DNA of 64,000 nt from an uncultured cyanobacterium (lineage in GTDB: Bacteria; Cyanobacteriota; Cyanobacteriia; PCC-6307; Cyanobiaceae): assembly GCA_903871775.1 (NCBI GenBank), contig CAIQIA010000014.1, forward strand, positions 16,238 to 80,237, given 5' to 3'. Below the pieces are notes generated by a model. It did no database searches, was not told the DNA's origin, and was given only the letters and a program-made list of their open reading frames with translations. Shown piece after piece: positions 35,014-43,521 of the stretch (its first letter is position 1; every line of letters begins with the position of its first letter). A program made the translations under genes and the position numbers.

Positions 35014-36299
35014 GGCTGCAGGCACCGCCGCAGGAAAGCCGTCAGCTCCCCGGCCTGGGCCTGGGCCGTGAACGGGGCGAAGGCCGCATGGCGCAACGGC
35101 ACCACACGGGTGTGCGCCCCCTCGCGCAACCAGCGACCATCGATCGCTGCCGCCAGAGTGCCGGGGGAATCGTCGCCCTCGAAGGTCACCACCTGGCCTC
35201 CGCCACAGCGCTGGAGCAGGTCGACCACAGAGCTGCGACGGTGCATGACGGCGAGCAGGGGACGCCGGGCGAGCAGGTAAGGGTAGATCTTGGAGGCGGT
35301 GTAACCGGCATCGCTGGAGCCGATCACCAGCAGCGCATCGGCCGCCCTGAGGCAGCTCAGGGCCTGGGAGAGGGGGAGCCGGTCGGTCTGCTCGAGCACG
35401 CAATCCCCCAGGCCATGGCGTTCAGCCAGGGGCAGCACGCTGGGGATGCCGCGGCCGGCGGCGGCATACGACGTGCCGAGAAAGTGCAGGCGCAGGCGCC
35501 GACGCAGCTGCGGGTCGGCATGGCCGGCGATGGCCGAGAACAACCCCTCGAGGGCCATGGCCAGGTCGGGGCCGCCGCGGCCGATCGACACCCAGTGCAG
35601 CAGGCCGTCGTGGGGGTCGAAGGGGAGGGGCCAGGGGGGTGGATCGGGCAGCCGGGCGAAGTCAGCGGGTTCGCCCGGAAACGGCAGCACCAGCTCGGGC
35701 AGGGTCTGCAGCCAGGGGTAACGGCCCCGGATCTGCCGGCCGTACGCGGCGCTGACCGCGGTGATGCCGCTGGCGTGGCGCAGCACCCTCGGTTCGTGAA
35801 AGCGGTTGAGCCGGTCACTGACCGCCTGCTTGAGCCGTCCTCCGGGGGGGCGGATCGCAGGATGCTGCCTGTAGAAGTCGTTGACCCAGGGATCCTGGTA
35901 GTCCAGAACGAAGGGCACGCCAAAACGTCGGCGCCAGCGGGGACCGAGGCGGAACAGGCCGAAGGCCGTGGTGGAGACGTACACCCCATCGAATCCGCCC
36001 CGGCGCAGCAACCGCGATCCGGCCCGGTCCAGGGCCCCCAGGGTGCGGGCCGGCACCCCCCCCAGCCCCGGCAGGCGCGACCAGGCCAGGGGCAGGCCAC
36101 GCACCCGATGCACCGGCACCTCGGCCGGCAGAGCCTCGGCCTGCCAGGGATCCAGCGGTGCCGCCAGGTTCCCGGGCTCCACCGCCAGCACCTCCGCCCG
36201 GCAGCCGGCGGCGGCCAGGTGGGGCAGCAACATGCGCAGCCGCTGGGCATCGGCGGCGTTGGTGGGCGGAAACTGGGGGGAGACCAGCAGCAGGCGCAT
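35010..36299 (-). CDS. glycosyltransferase (GT4-like)
   Basis: GT-B type glycosyltransferase of 429 residues. MRLLLVSPQFPPTNAADAQR at the N-terminus and VLDYQDPWVNDFY resemble GT4 members. The donor-site E-x7-E is not canonical here (SSDAGYTASKIYPYLLARRP), so the donor may be atypical. It is the first gene of the minus-strand operon that runs down to the exosortase and HpsJ-like genes. The upstream start region faces a plus-strand FkbM gene across 83 bases, the likely promoter site. Confidence 0.8.
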   Translation of the reverse strand: MRLLLVSPQFPPTNAADAQRLRMLLPHLAAAGCRAEVLAVEPGNLAAPLDPWQAEALPAEVPVHRVRGLPLAWSRLPGLGGVPARTLGALDRAGSRLLRRGGFDGVYVSTTAFGLFRLGPRWRRRFGVPFVLDYQDPWVNDFYRQHPAIRPPGGRLKQAVSDRLNRFHEPRVLRHASGITAVSAAYGRQIRGRYPWLQTLPELVLPFPGEPADFARLPDPPPWPLPFDPHDGLLHWVSIGRGGPDLAMALEGLFSAIAGHADPQLRRRLRLHFLGTSYAAAGRGIPSVLPLAERHGLGDCVLEQTDRLPLSQALSCLRAADALLVIGSSDAGYTASKIYPYLLARRPLLAVMHRRSSVVDLLQRCGGGQVVTFEGDDSPGTLAAAIDGRWLREGAHTRVVPLRHAAFAPFTAQAQAGELTAFLRRCLQP

Positions 36300-36382
36300 C
36301 AGCGGCAGTCCGGGGCCTGCGGGGTAGCCTGACGCGCCATCGGGGCCCCCCTGGGGCTCAATGCCACCCCCGCATCCGGTCC

Positions 36383-37180
36383 ATGCCCGTGGTCGAGCCC
36401 CGTCCATCCCGGTTCAGGCGCCTGCTGAACCGACTGATCAACCCCTACCGGCTCAACGATTCCGCCCTTTACGCCCAGTACCTGCGGCTGCGCAATCCCC
36501 GGCATCTCGAGCAGAAACGCCGGGAGCGGGCCTTCTATGAACGGCTCATCGCCGCCAACGGCGGCGGCACCGTCTTCGACATCGGCGCCAACTGCGGCCA
36601 GAAGGCCGCCCAGTTCCGAACCTGCGCCCAGCGGGTCATCTGCGTCGAACCCGACCCCAGCGCCGTCGCGCAGCTGCGGGCGCGCTTCGCCCACGGCGAC
36701 GATGTGGTCGTGGTGCATGGGGGGGTCGGCGGGGAACCCGGCCAGGCCACCTTCTATCAGCTGGGCCCGGCCAGCCCGCTCAACACGTTCTCGCGCACGT
36801 GGTCTGACGCCCAGGCCGCCGCCGCGACCGAGACCAGCGTGGCGATCATCACCCTCGACATGCTGATCGCCAGCCACGGCCTGCCCGCTTACATCAAGAT
36901 CGACGTCGAGGGCTACGAGCTGCAGGTGCTGCAGGGCCTCCACCAGCCGATCCGGGCCCTCAGCTTCGAGTGCAATCTGCAGCAGTTCCGCCAGCAGACC
37001 CTCGACTGCATCGCCCGGCTGGCGGCCCTGCAGCCGGGCCTGTTCAACCACTGCCTCAGCGAACCCCCGAGCCGCTTCGCCTCCGACCGCTGGCTCACGG
37101 CCGAGGAGATGGCGGCCATCGTCGCCGGTGCCGACCACGACTACGCCGAGATCTACTTCCAGGCCGACGGCGTCAGCTGA
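36383..37180 (+). CDS. FkbM-family methyltransferase
   Basis: SAM-dependent methyltransferase of 265 residues. Motif I is TVFDIGANCGQKAAQFR, the acidic strand end is VICVEPDPSAVAQLRA, and the FkbM block is YIKIDVEGYELQVLQGL. Substrate unknown; sugar O-methylation is likely from context. It is the only plus-strand gene between about 22 and 49 kb and separates the two minus-strand glycan operons. The start ATG 36383 (MPVVEPRPSRFRRL) is preferred over far-upstream codons that run through the neighbouring gene. Confidence 0.83.
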   Translation: MPVVEPRPSRFRRLLNRLINPYRLNDSALYAQYLRLRNPRHLEQKRRERAFYERLIAANGGGTVFDIGANCGQKAAQFRTCAQRVICVEPDPSAVAQLRARFAHGDDVVVVHGGVGGEPGQATFYQLGPASPLNTFSRTWSDAQAAAATETSVAIITLDMLIASHGLPAYIKIDVEGYELQVLQGLHQPIRALSFECNLQQFRQQTLDCIARLAALQPGLFNHCLSEPPSRFASDRWLTAEEMAAIVAGADHDYAEIYFQADGVS

Positions 37181-37199
37181 GCGACGGCGTCAACTGAGC
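37166..37199. repeat. 17-base tandem near-duplication between convergent genes
   Basis: GACGGCGTCAGCTGAGC (37166-37182) is followed directly by GACGGCGTCAACTGAGC (37183-37199), 16 of 17 bases identical. The first copy holds the stop of the plus-strand FkbM gene, the second the stop of the minus-strand glycosyltransferase, so the duplication created or restored the boundary between the convergent genes. Confidence 0.85.
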
Positions 37200-38299
37200 G
37201 TCGGCGGCAGCGCCTGCAGGAAGCCCTCCAGCCGGGCCACCAGGGCCTGGCGGGACTCGGCCAGGGAAAGGATGCGCGCCACCCCGGCCAGGGCCTCCCG
37301 GTGGGCGTCGTCCTCCAGGGCCACCCGCCTCACCAGGTCGGCAAGGGCAGCGGGGGTGGCCCCCAGGGGCAGGGCCTGCGGATCCCAGCGGTAGCCGCGG
37401 GCGCCGGTGGGGGTGGTCAGCACCGGCAACCCCTGTTCCAGGGCGGTCTTCACCTTCATGCTGCAACCCCGCGCCGGGCAGAAGATCGGGTTCACCACGC
37501 CGCGCCAGCCCACCATCTCCGCCGCCAGGTCGGCGTCGGAGAGGCGTCCGAGGTACGTGATCGAGGGATGGCGGTGGGCGAGACGCCGGCCGAGGCCCTC
37601 GGGGCCGCCCACCAGGCGCAGCTGCACCCCTGGGCGGGCATCAAGGGCCTGGGCCAGCTGCACCAGCCCGTCGTGGTTGGGGGCATGGTTGAGGGTCGAG
37701 ACGCAGCCGATGCGCCCCGGCAGCGGCTTCAGGTCGAGGGGTCGGGGCCCCAGGGGCCGTGGAATCCAGCAGTGGACCGGGCTGCCCAGCCAGGCCTCCA
37801 TGGCGTCATCGCTGGCCGAGATCGACACCGTGCCGTCAATGTGCCGCCGCAGGCGCAGGTCGTCGTCCAGCACCCGGCCAGGCGTGGCCTCGAAGGGCCG
37901 GCGAGGCCCCTCCCCCGGCAGGGGCAGGCGCCAGCCGTTGACGACATCGGTGACCACCGGGCCATGGGACAGGTACACGAGCCTGAGGCCGGGCATCGCA
38001 CGGCGCAGCAGGGGGGCCAGGGCCAGGGCATCGGCGTTGTTGAGCAGCAGCATCGTGGTGCCCGCCTCCCGCAGATGGCGGAGGCAGCGCCGCAGCTGGG
38101 ACCGGTCGATCAGCCGGTGGTAAGGCGACGGGAACAGCCGGCGCCGCAGCCGTGCCGGCAGCCCCTGGTCGGTGGCATAGGTGACCAGCGGCAGGGCCGG
38201 ATCAATGGCCCGGAACAGGTCCAGGAACTCGTTGGTGCACACCTGCACGCCGCCGGCACCCACCAGCAGACAGTCATTGGTGAGCAGGGCCAGCCTCAT
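37190..38299 (-). CDS. glycosyltransferase (GT4-like, divergent)
   Basis: A 369-residue probable GT-B glycosyltransferase. MRLALLTNDCLLVGAGGVQV gives the N-terminal Rossmann start with a Gly loop. In the C-terminal half, IGCVSTLNHAPNHDGLVQLA and CSMKVKTALEQGLPVLTT resemble the donor domain, but the usual glutamate pair is not visible. It is the last gene of the distal operon, overlapping the upstream GT4 by 4 bases. Its stop lies inside the 17-base duplication. Confidence 0.75.
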   Translation of the reverse strand: MRLALLTNDCLLVGAGGVQVCTNEFLDLFRAIDPALPLVTYATDQGLPARLRRRLFPSPYHRLIDRSQLRRCLRHLREAGTTMLLLNNADALALAPLLRRAMPGLRLVYLSHGPVVTDVVNGWRLPLPGEGPRRPFEATPGRVLDDDLRLRRHIDGTVSISASDDAMEAWLGSPVHCWIPRPLGPRPLDLKPLPGRIGCVSTLNHAPNHDGLVQLAQALDARPGVQLRLVGGPEGLGRRLAHRHPSITYLGRLSDADLAAEMVGWRGVVNPIFCPARGCSMKVKTALEQGLPVLTTPTGARGYRWDPQALPLGATPAALADLVRRVALEDDAHREALAGVARILSLAESRQALVARLEGFLQALPPTLS

Positions 38300-39573
38300 G
38301 GCCCCAGGGGCAGGGGGCCGGGGCCGGGGGTGGCCACGGCCTCCTCCAGCACCTCGCGGATGCGGCGCCGATAGTCGTGCCACTGCCAGCCGGCGGCGGT
38401 GCGCAGGGCCGCAGATCGCAGGGCCGCCACACCCTCCCGATCGCCATCCAGCCGCGCGATCACCGCCGCGATGGCAGCGGCATCACCGGCCTCGATGAGC
38501 CAGCCGTTCTCGCCCTCCCGCACCAGATCGGCGGCCCCGGCCCGCCGGGTGGTGACCACCGGCAGCCCCTGGGAGAACGCTTCGTTGACCACCAGCCCGA
38601 AGCCGTCACAGAGGGTGGGAAAGATCAGGGCGTGGGCCCCCTGCATGCACCGCAGCAGCTCGGGCCGGGGAATGCTGCCGTGGAACCGCACCGCCGCGGG
38701 GGCCGCCGCCACCCGCTCGGCCGGCAGCCCCTGGGCGCCGTAGACATCGATCTGCAGCCGCTCGGGTCCCCAGCCCAGACCCTCCACCGCCTCGAGCAGC
38801 AGGTGGGCCCCCTTGCGGATCGAGAACGTGCCGGCCCACAGCAGGCGCAGGGGTCCGTCGAGGGGCACCGGCACCGGAGCCGCCAGGGGGGGCGGGGCGC
38901 CGTAGGGCACCACCGCCACCCGGCGGGGACTCCAGCCGGCCGCCGTCCAGGTGTCGGCGGTGAAGCGCGAGTTGGCCACCACCAGATCGGCCAGCTCCCA
39001 CTCCTGCCGACGGCGCTCGGTCCGTTCAGCCTGCCGGGCCCCCGTGTGGCGGCGATAGGGCGTCACCAGGGAGGGGAAGCGGTCGTACTCGGGCGCGAGC
39101 AGGGCCTCGACGGCGTCGTGTTCGGGCGACGGCAGGTCGTAGGCCGTGCGCACCCCCAGGGCCCTGGCGCTGCGGAACATCGCCAGCGAGGCGTACTCGT
39201 AGCCGTACAGCAGATCAAACCCCCGCAGCTGGGTGGCCACCCAGCGGTCAAAGCCATCGCGGCCCCAGTGGAACAGGTGGTCGCCCAGCACCGGGTCGTT
39301 GAGGGTCTTGACCTGCAGCATCCGCAGCAGCTCGCGGCGGGGCCGGTCGCGCACCCGCTCGGGTGGCAGCACGGTGACGGCCCGACGGCCCAGCTCGCGG
39401 CCCAGGTCGATCCCCGCCAGGGCGGCGCCACGGCGGGCCAGGCGCTGCCAGGGACCCTGGGGCCGGTCCACCAGGGTGGTGAAGAAGGTGGTGTCGTGGC
39501 CGCCGTCGTGCAGGGCGGCGGCCACGTGCTGGGTAAAGGGCGCCGGGATCAGGTGGGCAACAGCGGCTTTCAT
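38296..39573 (-). CDS. glycosyltransferase family 4
   Basis: GT-B glycosyltransferase, 425 residues. The donor domain has RLLWAGTFSIRKGAHLLLEA and CDGFGLVVNEAFSQGLPVVT (aspartate replacing the first glutamate of E-x7-E). The middle segment VVANSRFTADTWTAAGWSPR is typical of GT4. The ATG at 39573 gives MKAAVAHLIPAPFTQH. It overlaps the downstream gene by 4 bases and follows the next GT4 by 10 bases. Sugar unknown. Confidence 0.85.
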   Translation of the reverse strand: MKAAVAHLIPAPFTQHVAAALHDGGHDTTFFTTLVDRPQGPWQRLARRGAALAGIDLGRELGRRAVTVLPPERVRDRPRRELLRMLQVKTLNDPVLGDHLFHWGRDGFDRWVATQLRGFDLLYGYEYASLAMFRSARALGVRTAYDLPSPEHDAVEALLAPEYDRFPSLVTPYRRHTGARQAERTERRRQEWELADLVVANSRFTADTWTAAGWSPRRVAVVPYGAPPPLAAPVPVPLDGPLRLLWAGTFSIRKGAHLLLEAVEGLGWGPERLQIDVYGAQGLPAERVAAAPAAVRFHGSIPRPELLRCMQGAHALIFPTLCDGFGLVVNEAFSQGLPVVTTRRAGAADLVREGENGWLIEAGDAAAIAAVIARLDGDREGVAALRSAALRTAAGWQWHDYRRRIREVLEEAVATPGPGPLPLGP

Positions 39574-39583
39574 GGCGCCCAGG

Positions 39584-40615
39584 TCAGCGGCCCATGGCCG
39601 TGTAGATGCCGAGGTAGGCCTCAGCGATGGCCGCCGCAGAGTAGTGGAGCTCGACCCGGCGGCGGCAGGCCCGCCGGTCGATGGCATCAATGCGGCCGAT
39701 GGCCGCCACCAGCTCATCCAGGTCATCGACCACCCAGCCGGTCTCGCCGTCGGTCACCACCTCGGGCACGGCCCCGCGCCGGAAGCCGAGCACCGGGGTG
39801 CCGCAGGCCATGGCCTCGGCCATGACGATCCCGAAGGGTTCCTCCCAGAGAATCGGCATCAGCAGGGCGCGGGCGCCGGCCAGCAGCTCGGCCTTGCGGG
39901 CGTCGTCGACCGGACCGATCCAGCGCACCTGATCACCATCGAGGGCGGGCCGCACCTCCTGGTCGAACCAGGCCTCGTGCCCCTCGGGCACATTGCCGGC
40001 CAGCACCAGCGGCAGACCGGCGCGGCGGGCGGCGGCAATGGCCAGATGGGGCCCCTTGATCGCCTCGAGGCGGCCGAGAAACACCAGCGGCGCATCAGCG
40101 GCCACAGCCTCGCTGGCGGGGTAACGCGCGAGGTCGACGCCATTGGGCACCAGGTGCCAGCGGCCCACATCGTTCACGTGGGCCATCATCCAGTCGCTGA
40201 TGGCGCTGAACTGCAGGCTGCCGCCGGACAGGTGATGGCCCAGCTGCACCGACCGCCGGCTGATGGCCCGCTGGTAGGTCATCAGCTTGGGCACCGCGGT
40301 GGGCAACAGCGGCAGCAGGTAGGCGATGCGTGAGAACGAATGGACCACGTCCACCGGCCGCTGGCGCACGGCGCGCCAGAGGGTGGCGGCATTGCGGACA
40401 CCGTCGCGGCGGGAGCGGCTCGCGCGTCCCGGCCAGGGAACCAGCTCCGCAGCGGCCGTCGAGTCGGGATGGGCCACCAGGGTGACGTCGTGGCCGCGGC
40501 GGCGGTACTCGCTGGCCAGGAGATCGATGATCCGTTCGATGCCGCCATACAGCCGAGGGGGCACCGGCAGTTCAGGGTCGGCGGTGAGAACGATGTGCAG
40601 GGGGCGCGGATCCAT
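39584..40615 (-). CDS. glycosyltransferase family 4
   Basis: GT-B glycosyltransferase of 343 residues. PPRLYGGIERIIDLLASEY is the N-terminal Gly-rich acceptor loop. APLVFLGRLEAIKGPHLAIA and WEEPFGIVMAEAMACGTPVL form the donor site with both glutamates. Compact members like this usually transfer glucose-, mannose- or rhamnose-type sugars, but that is not decided here. The ATG at 40615 lies 10 bases after the GT2 stop, in the same operon. Confidence 0.87.
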   Translation of the reverse strand: MDPRPLHIVLTADPELPVPPRLYGGIERIIDLLASEYRRRGHDVTLVAHPDSTAAAELVPWPGRASRSRRDGVRNAATLWRAVRQRPVDVVHSFSRIAYLLPLLPTAVPKLMTYQRAISRRSVQLGHHLSGGSLQFSAISDWMMAHVNDVGRWHLVPNGVDLARYPASEAVAADAPLVFLGRLEAIKGPHLAIAAARRAGLPLVLAGNVPEGHEAWFDQEVRPALDGDQVRWIGPVDDARKAELLAGARALLMPILWEEPFGIVMAEAMACGTPVLGFRRGAVPEVVTDGETGWVVDDLDELVAAIGRIDAIDRRACRRRVELHYSAAAIAEAYLGIYTAMGR

Positions 40616-40625
40616 GGCCGGTCGC

Positions 40626-41588
40626 TCAGGGGGAAGGGCGCAGGCGCCGCAGGGAGGCCTGCAGACGCACAGCCCGGCGCCAGCCGATCAGGCGACCGAG
40701 GCGCTGCAGCCGTGGTCCGCCGGGAAGCGGCAGATCGCTGCCCCCGAGCCGTTCGATCTCCGGCTCGAGGGCGGCGGCCAGATCCCGGCAACCGGGATCA
40801 GCCCAGGCCTCGTGAACGAAGTTCTGCAGCATGTTGGCGCACGATCGCCGGGCCGCCGCGTCCGTGCGCCGCGCCAGCAGGTGGCCGGTGCCCAGCCGCA
40901 GCGACAGCTGGGCCGATTCCATCGCCCGGCGGTCCTTGCGCGACGAGAGGCTGCCGGGGAGGGCCGACCGGTAGGCCACCACGGCCTCGGGCGTGAAGCG
41001 CACCTCCCGGGCGGCGCAGAGCACCCGGCTGTAGAACTCGAAGTCGTCGATCAGGCTGAGGCGCTCATCCCAGCCGCCGCAGCGGTCAAGCAGGGCCCGG
41101 GGGATCAGGAACAGGCCCGGCTGCATCATCGGCCGGGCCCAGCGCCAGGCCTGCACCAGCCAGTCATCCGCCGGCAGCGTGCACCACACGGGCTCTGGAT
41201 TGCGCTGCAGGTCGCTGCCGTCGGCCCGCCTGAAGCGGCCCCAGCCGCAGCTGGCCACCCCATCCTCGCGGCCGCCGAGGGCGATCAGCTGCCGTTCGAT
41301 CAGGTCGGGGCTGAGCAGATCGTCGGCATCAAAGAACTTGACGACCGTGCCCCGGGCCCGGGCGAGGGCCGTGTTGCGGGCCCGGGCGGCACCACCGGCG
41401 GCCTGGTGCACCACGGTGACGCCGCGCTCGCGGTAGCCGTCCAGCAGCGCACCGCTGCCGTCGTCGGAGCCGTCGTCGACCACGATGATCTCGAGCTCGC
41501 GCCAGGTCTGGGCCAGCAGGGCCTCGAGGGTGGCCGCCAGCCAGGGGCCGGCGTTGTGGCACGGCACGCACACCGACACCAGCGTCAC
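40626..41588 (-). CDS. glycosyltransferase family 2
   Basis: GT-A glycosyltransferase, 320 residues. VSVCVPCHNAGPWLAATLEA, IIVVDDGSDDGSGALLDGY and VVKFFDADDLLSPDLIE give the nucleotide site and the DxD motif. The C-terminal 100 residues are Arg-rich helices of unknown role. It begins with GTG at 41588 in a GTGA overlap with the upstream stop; the longer open frame lies within that gene and is discarded. Confidence 0.87.
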   Translation of the reverse strand: MTLVSVCVPCHNAGPWLAATLEALLAQTWRELEIIVVDDGSDDGSGALLDGYRERGVTVVHQAAGGAARARNTALARARGTVVKFFDADDLLSPDLIERQLIALGGREDGVASCGWGRFRRADGSDLQRNPEPVWCTLPADDWLVQAWRWARPMMQPGLFLIPRALLDRCGGWDERLSLIDDFEFYSRVLCAAREVRFTPEAVVAYRSALPGSLSSRKDRRAMESAQLSLRLGTGHLLARRTDAAARRSCANMLQNFVHEAWADPGCRDLAAALEPEIERLGGSDLPLPGGPRLQRLGRLIGWRRAVRLQASLRRLRPSP

Positions 41589-42577
41589 GGCGCCAGCTCC
41601 TTGAGCCGCCGCCGCCAGGACGGACCGAAGTACAGCGGCTTGCTGTCGGCGACGAAGTGGTGCAGCACCCCCTCGCCCCGGCGCACCTGGCGCCGGCTCG
41701 GGGCGGTGATGTAGCGCTCGCGGGGCAGCACCAGGGGCTGCTCCCGGGCCGCCAGCATCGCCACCAGGGCCTGCTCCAGGAAGTAGCAGCTGCCCTCCTG
41801 CTCCCAGAGGGTGCGGCACCAGTGCTCCAGCTCCTCCCAGTCGAGCAGCCGGCTGTGCAGACCGCACACGCCGACGTTGAGCAGCGGCGGGATCGGCGCA
41901 CCGCAGAGCGACTCCATCAACGGCCGCGAGTAGCCGTACGACTCCTCGCAGTCGACCATCAGACAGGGCCGGCGCCGCTGGTCGTCGGGCGCTGCCACCG
42001 CCATGGCATCCCACCAGGCCAGCAGCTCGTGCGGCGGCGCCAGCACCAGCATGTCCGAATCGAGAACGAGCCGCAGGCCCGGCGGCTGGCCCAGGTGCAC
42101 CGCGATCAGCTTGTGGATGTTGATGTAGTCGTCCCAGCGGGCCCGCAGGGTCGGGAACCGTTCCCGCGGCAGCAACCCGTCGACCAGCGGCTCCAGCTCC
42201 CGGCGCCAGCGGGTGCTGCCCCGGGGGAAGAGGCGCCGCAGGGCCGCCTCATCGGCGGGGGTGAGGGTGCCGTCATCCACCAGCTGCAGCACCAGTGGCC
42301 GGCGGCTGCTACAGGCCAGGGTCCAGGCGCAGAAGGCGGTCTGATACCAGAACCGTCGACCCGTGAGGAACCAGACCTCCAGGGGCTCGCCGCCATCGGA
42401 CCCCGGCGGCGGCAGGGTGAGGGCCGCGGCCTCCATCTGCCCCTGCCAGGCCGGCAGCCGCAGCACCGCCCGGGGCCCCCACACCCGCAGCCGATGGGCC
42501 TGGCGACGCAGGGGGTCGAGGGTGCGGCGCCGCCAGCGGCCGAGGTGGGGGCGCAGGCGGCTGACGAGCTGCCTCAT
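41585..42577 (-). CDS. nucleotide-sugar glycosyltransferase, GT-A (unclassified)
   Basis: A 330-residue protein with a GT-A-like core: LEVWFLTGRRFWYQTAFCAW, then LRLVLDSDMLVLAPP, where DSD is a probable metal-binding DxD, and LLNVGVCGLHSRLLDWEEL, resembling the GT8-type region after it. The N-terminal 40 residues are very basic. I do not assign a CAZy family with certainty. It overlaps GT2 genes by 4 bases on both sides, so a glycan role is very likely. Confidence 0.72.
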   Translation of the reverse strand: MRQLVSRLRPHLGRWRRRTLDPLRRQAHRLRVWGPRAVLRLPAWQGQMEAAALTLPPPGSDGGEPLEVWFLTGRRFWYQTAFCAWTLACSSRRPLVLQLVDDGTLTPADEAALRRLFPRGSTRWRRELEPLVDGLLPRERFPTLRARWDDYINIHKLIAVHLGQPPGLRLVLDSDMLVLAPPHELLAWWDAMAVAAPDDQRRRPCLMVDCEESYGYSRPLMESLCGAPIPPLLNVGVCGLHSRLLDWEELEHWCRTLWEQEGSCYFLEQALVAMLAAREQPLVLPRERYITAPSRRQVRRGEGVLHHFVADSKPLYFGPSWRRRLKELAP

Positions 42578-43521
42578 GGCTGCCGCTCCGGCCGCAGGCC
42601 GGCCCGGCCCTGGTATTGCCCCAGGGCGCCGGCCCAGCGGATGCGGGCCGCCGGTCCCCGCCAGATGCGATGGGTCCAGGCCGCCCGCAGGGCCCGCAGG
42701 GGCACGGTCCAGGCCGCGATGGGAGCCCAGGGGCGGATGCCGTGCACATCCAGCACCCGCACGAAATCACGGAAGCTGGCGCGGGCCATGCGCTGCTGGT
42801 AAGGCAACCGCAAGCGCCCGGGGGGGATCAGGTGCCGCAGCGCCAGGGCCGGCACGTAGGCCAGCTCCCAGCCCTGGCGCAGCAGGGTGAGGTTGATGTC
42901 GTTGTCTTCCCCCGAACTCAGGGCCCGGCCCCGGCGGCCCAGACCCTGGCGGCGGGGATCGCGGGCGACGGCCTCGGCCCACAGCTGCAGGGCCTCGCGC
43001 CGGATCACCAGACCGGCGCCGATGGGGGCCGCCGGCGGGTAACCGGGGTGGGCCGGATCCCAGCGCATCCAGATGCCGTCGGCCCCGTGGTCGCGGCAGC
43101 CCAGGGGGGCGAGACCGGGCTGAAACCAGGCCGGTGGCGGCTCCTCGTACTCCGCCACGGCAGGCCCGCCGGCGGCACCGAGGCGGGGATGGGCGGTGAA
43201 CAGATCAAGGGCCTGACGCAGGTAATCCGGGCAGAGACAGTTGTCGTCGTCAACCCACACCAGCAGCGCGCCGCGGGCCGCAGCCAGCCCGGCCAGGCGG
43301 GCGTGGGAGAGGCCCAGCCGGGGCTCGGGCACGACCCGGGCCTGGGGATGCCAGGCCAGCAGCTGCGGATCCAGCGGCGGTTCGCTGGCGTTGTCGATCA
43401 GCAGCAGCTCCCAGCGGTCGCGGGCCAGGTCCTGGGCCTGCAGACCCTGCAGCGCCCGCTGGAGCCGGCCCGGATGGGGATTGTGGGCCGGAACGATGAC
43501 GCTGAGGGCTGGCGTGGTCAT
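42574..43521 (-). CDS. glycosyltransferase family 2
   Basis: GT-A glycosyltransferase, 315 residues. LSVIVPAHNPHPGRLQRALQ, ELLLIDNASEPPLDPQL and ALLVWVDDDNCLCPDYLRQA carry the nucleotide-binding aspartates and DxD. SSGEDNDINLTLLRQGWELA is the C-terminal ED catalytic-base block. It is flanked by 4-base overlaps with a GT4 gene upstream and the GT-A gene downstream. Sugar unknown. Confidence 0.87.
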   Translation of the reverse strand: MTTPALSVIVPAHNPHPGRLQRALQGLQAQDLARDRWELLLIDNASEPPLDPQLLAWHPQARVVPEPRLGLSHARLAGLAAARGALLVWVDDDNCLCPDYLRQALDLFTAHPRLGAAGGPAVAEYEEPPPAWFQPGLAPLGCRDHGADGIWMRWDPAHPGYPPAAPIGAGLVIRREALQLWAEAVARDPRRQGLGRRGRALSSGEDNDINLTLLRQGWELAYVPALALRHLIPPGRLRLPYQQRMARASFRDFVRVLDVHGIRPWAPIAAWTVPLRALRAAWTHRIWRGPAARIRWAGALGQYQGRAGLRPERQP

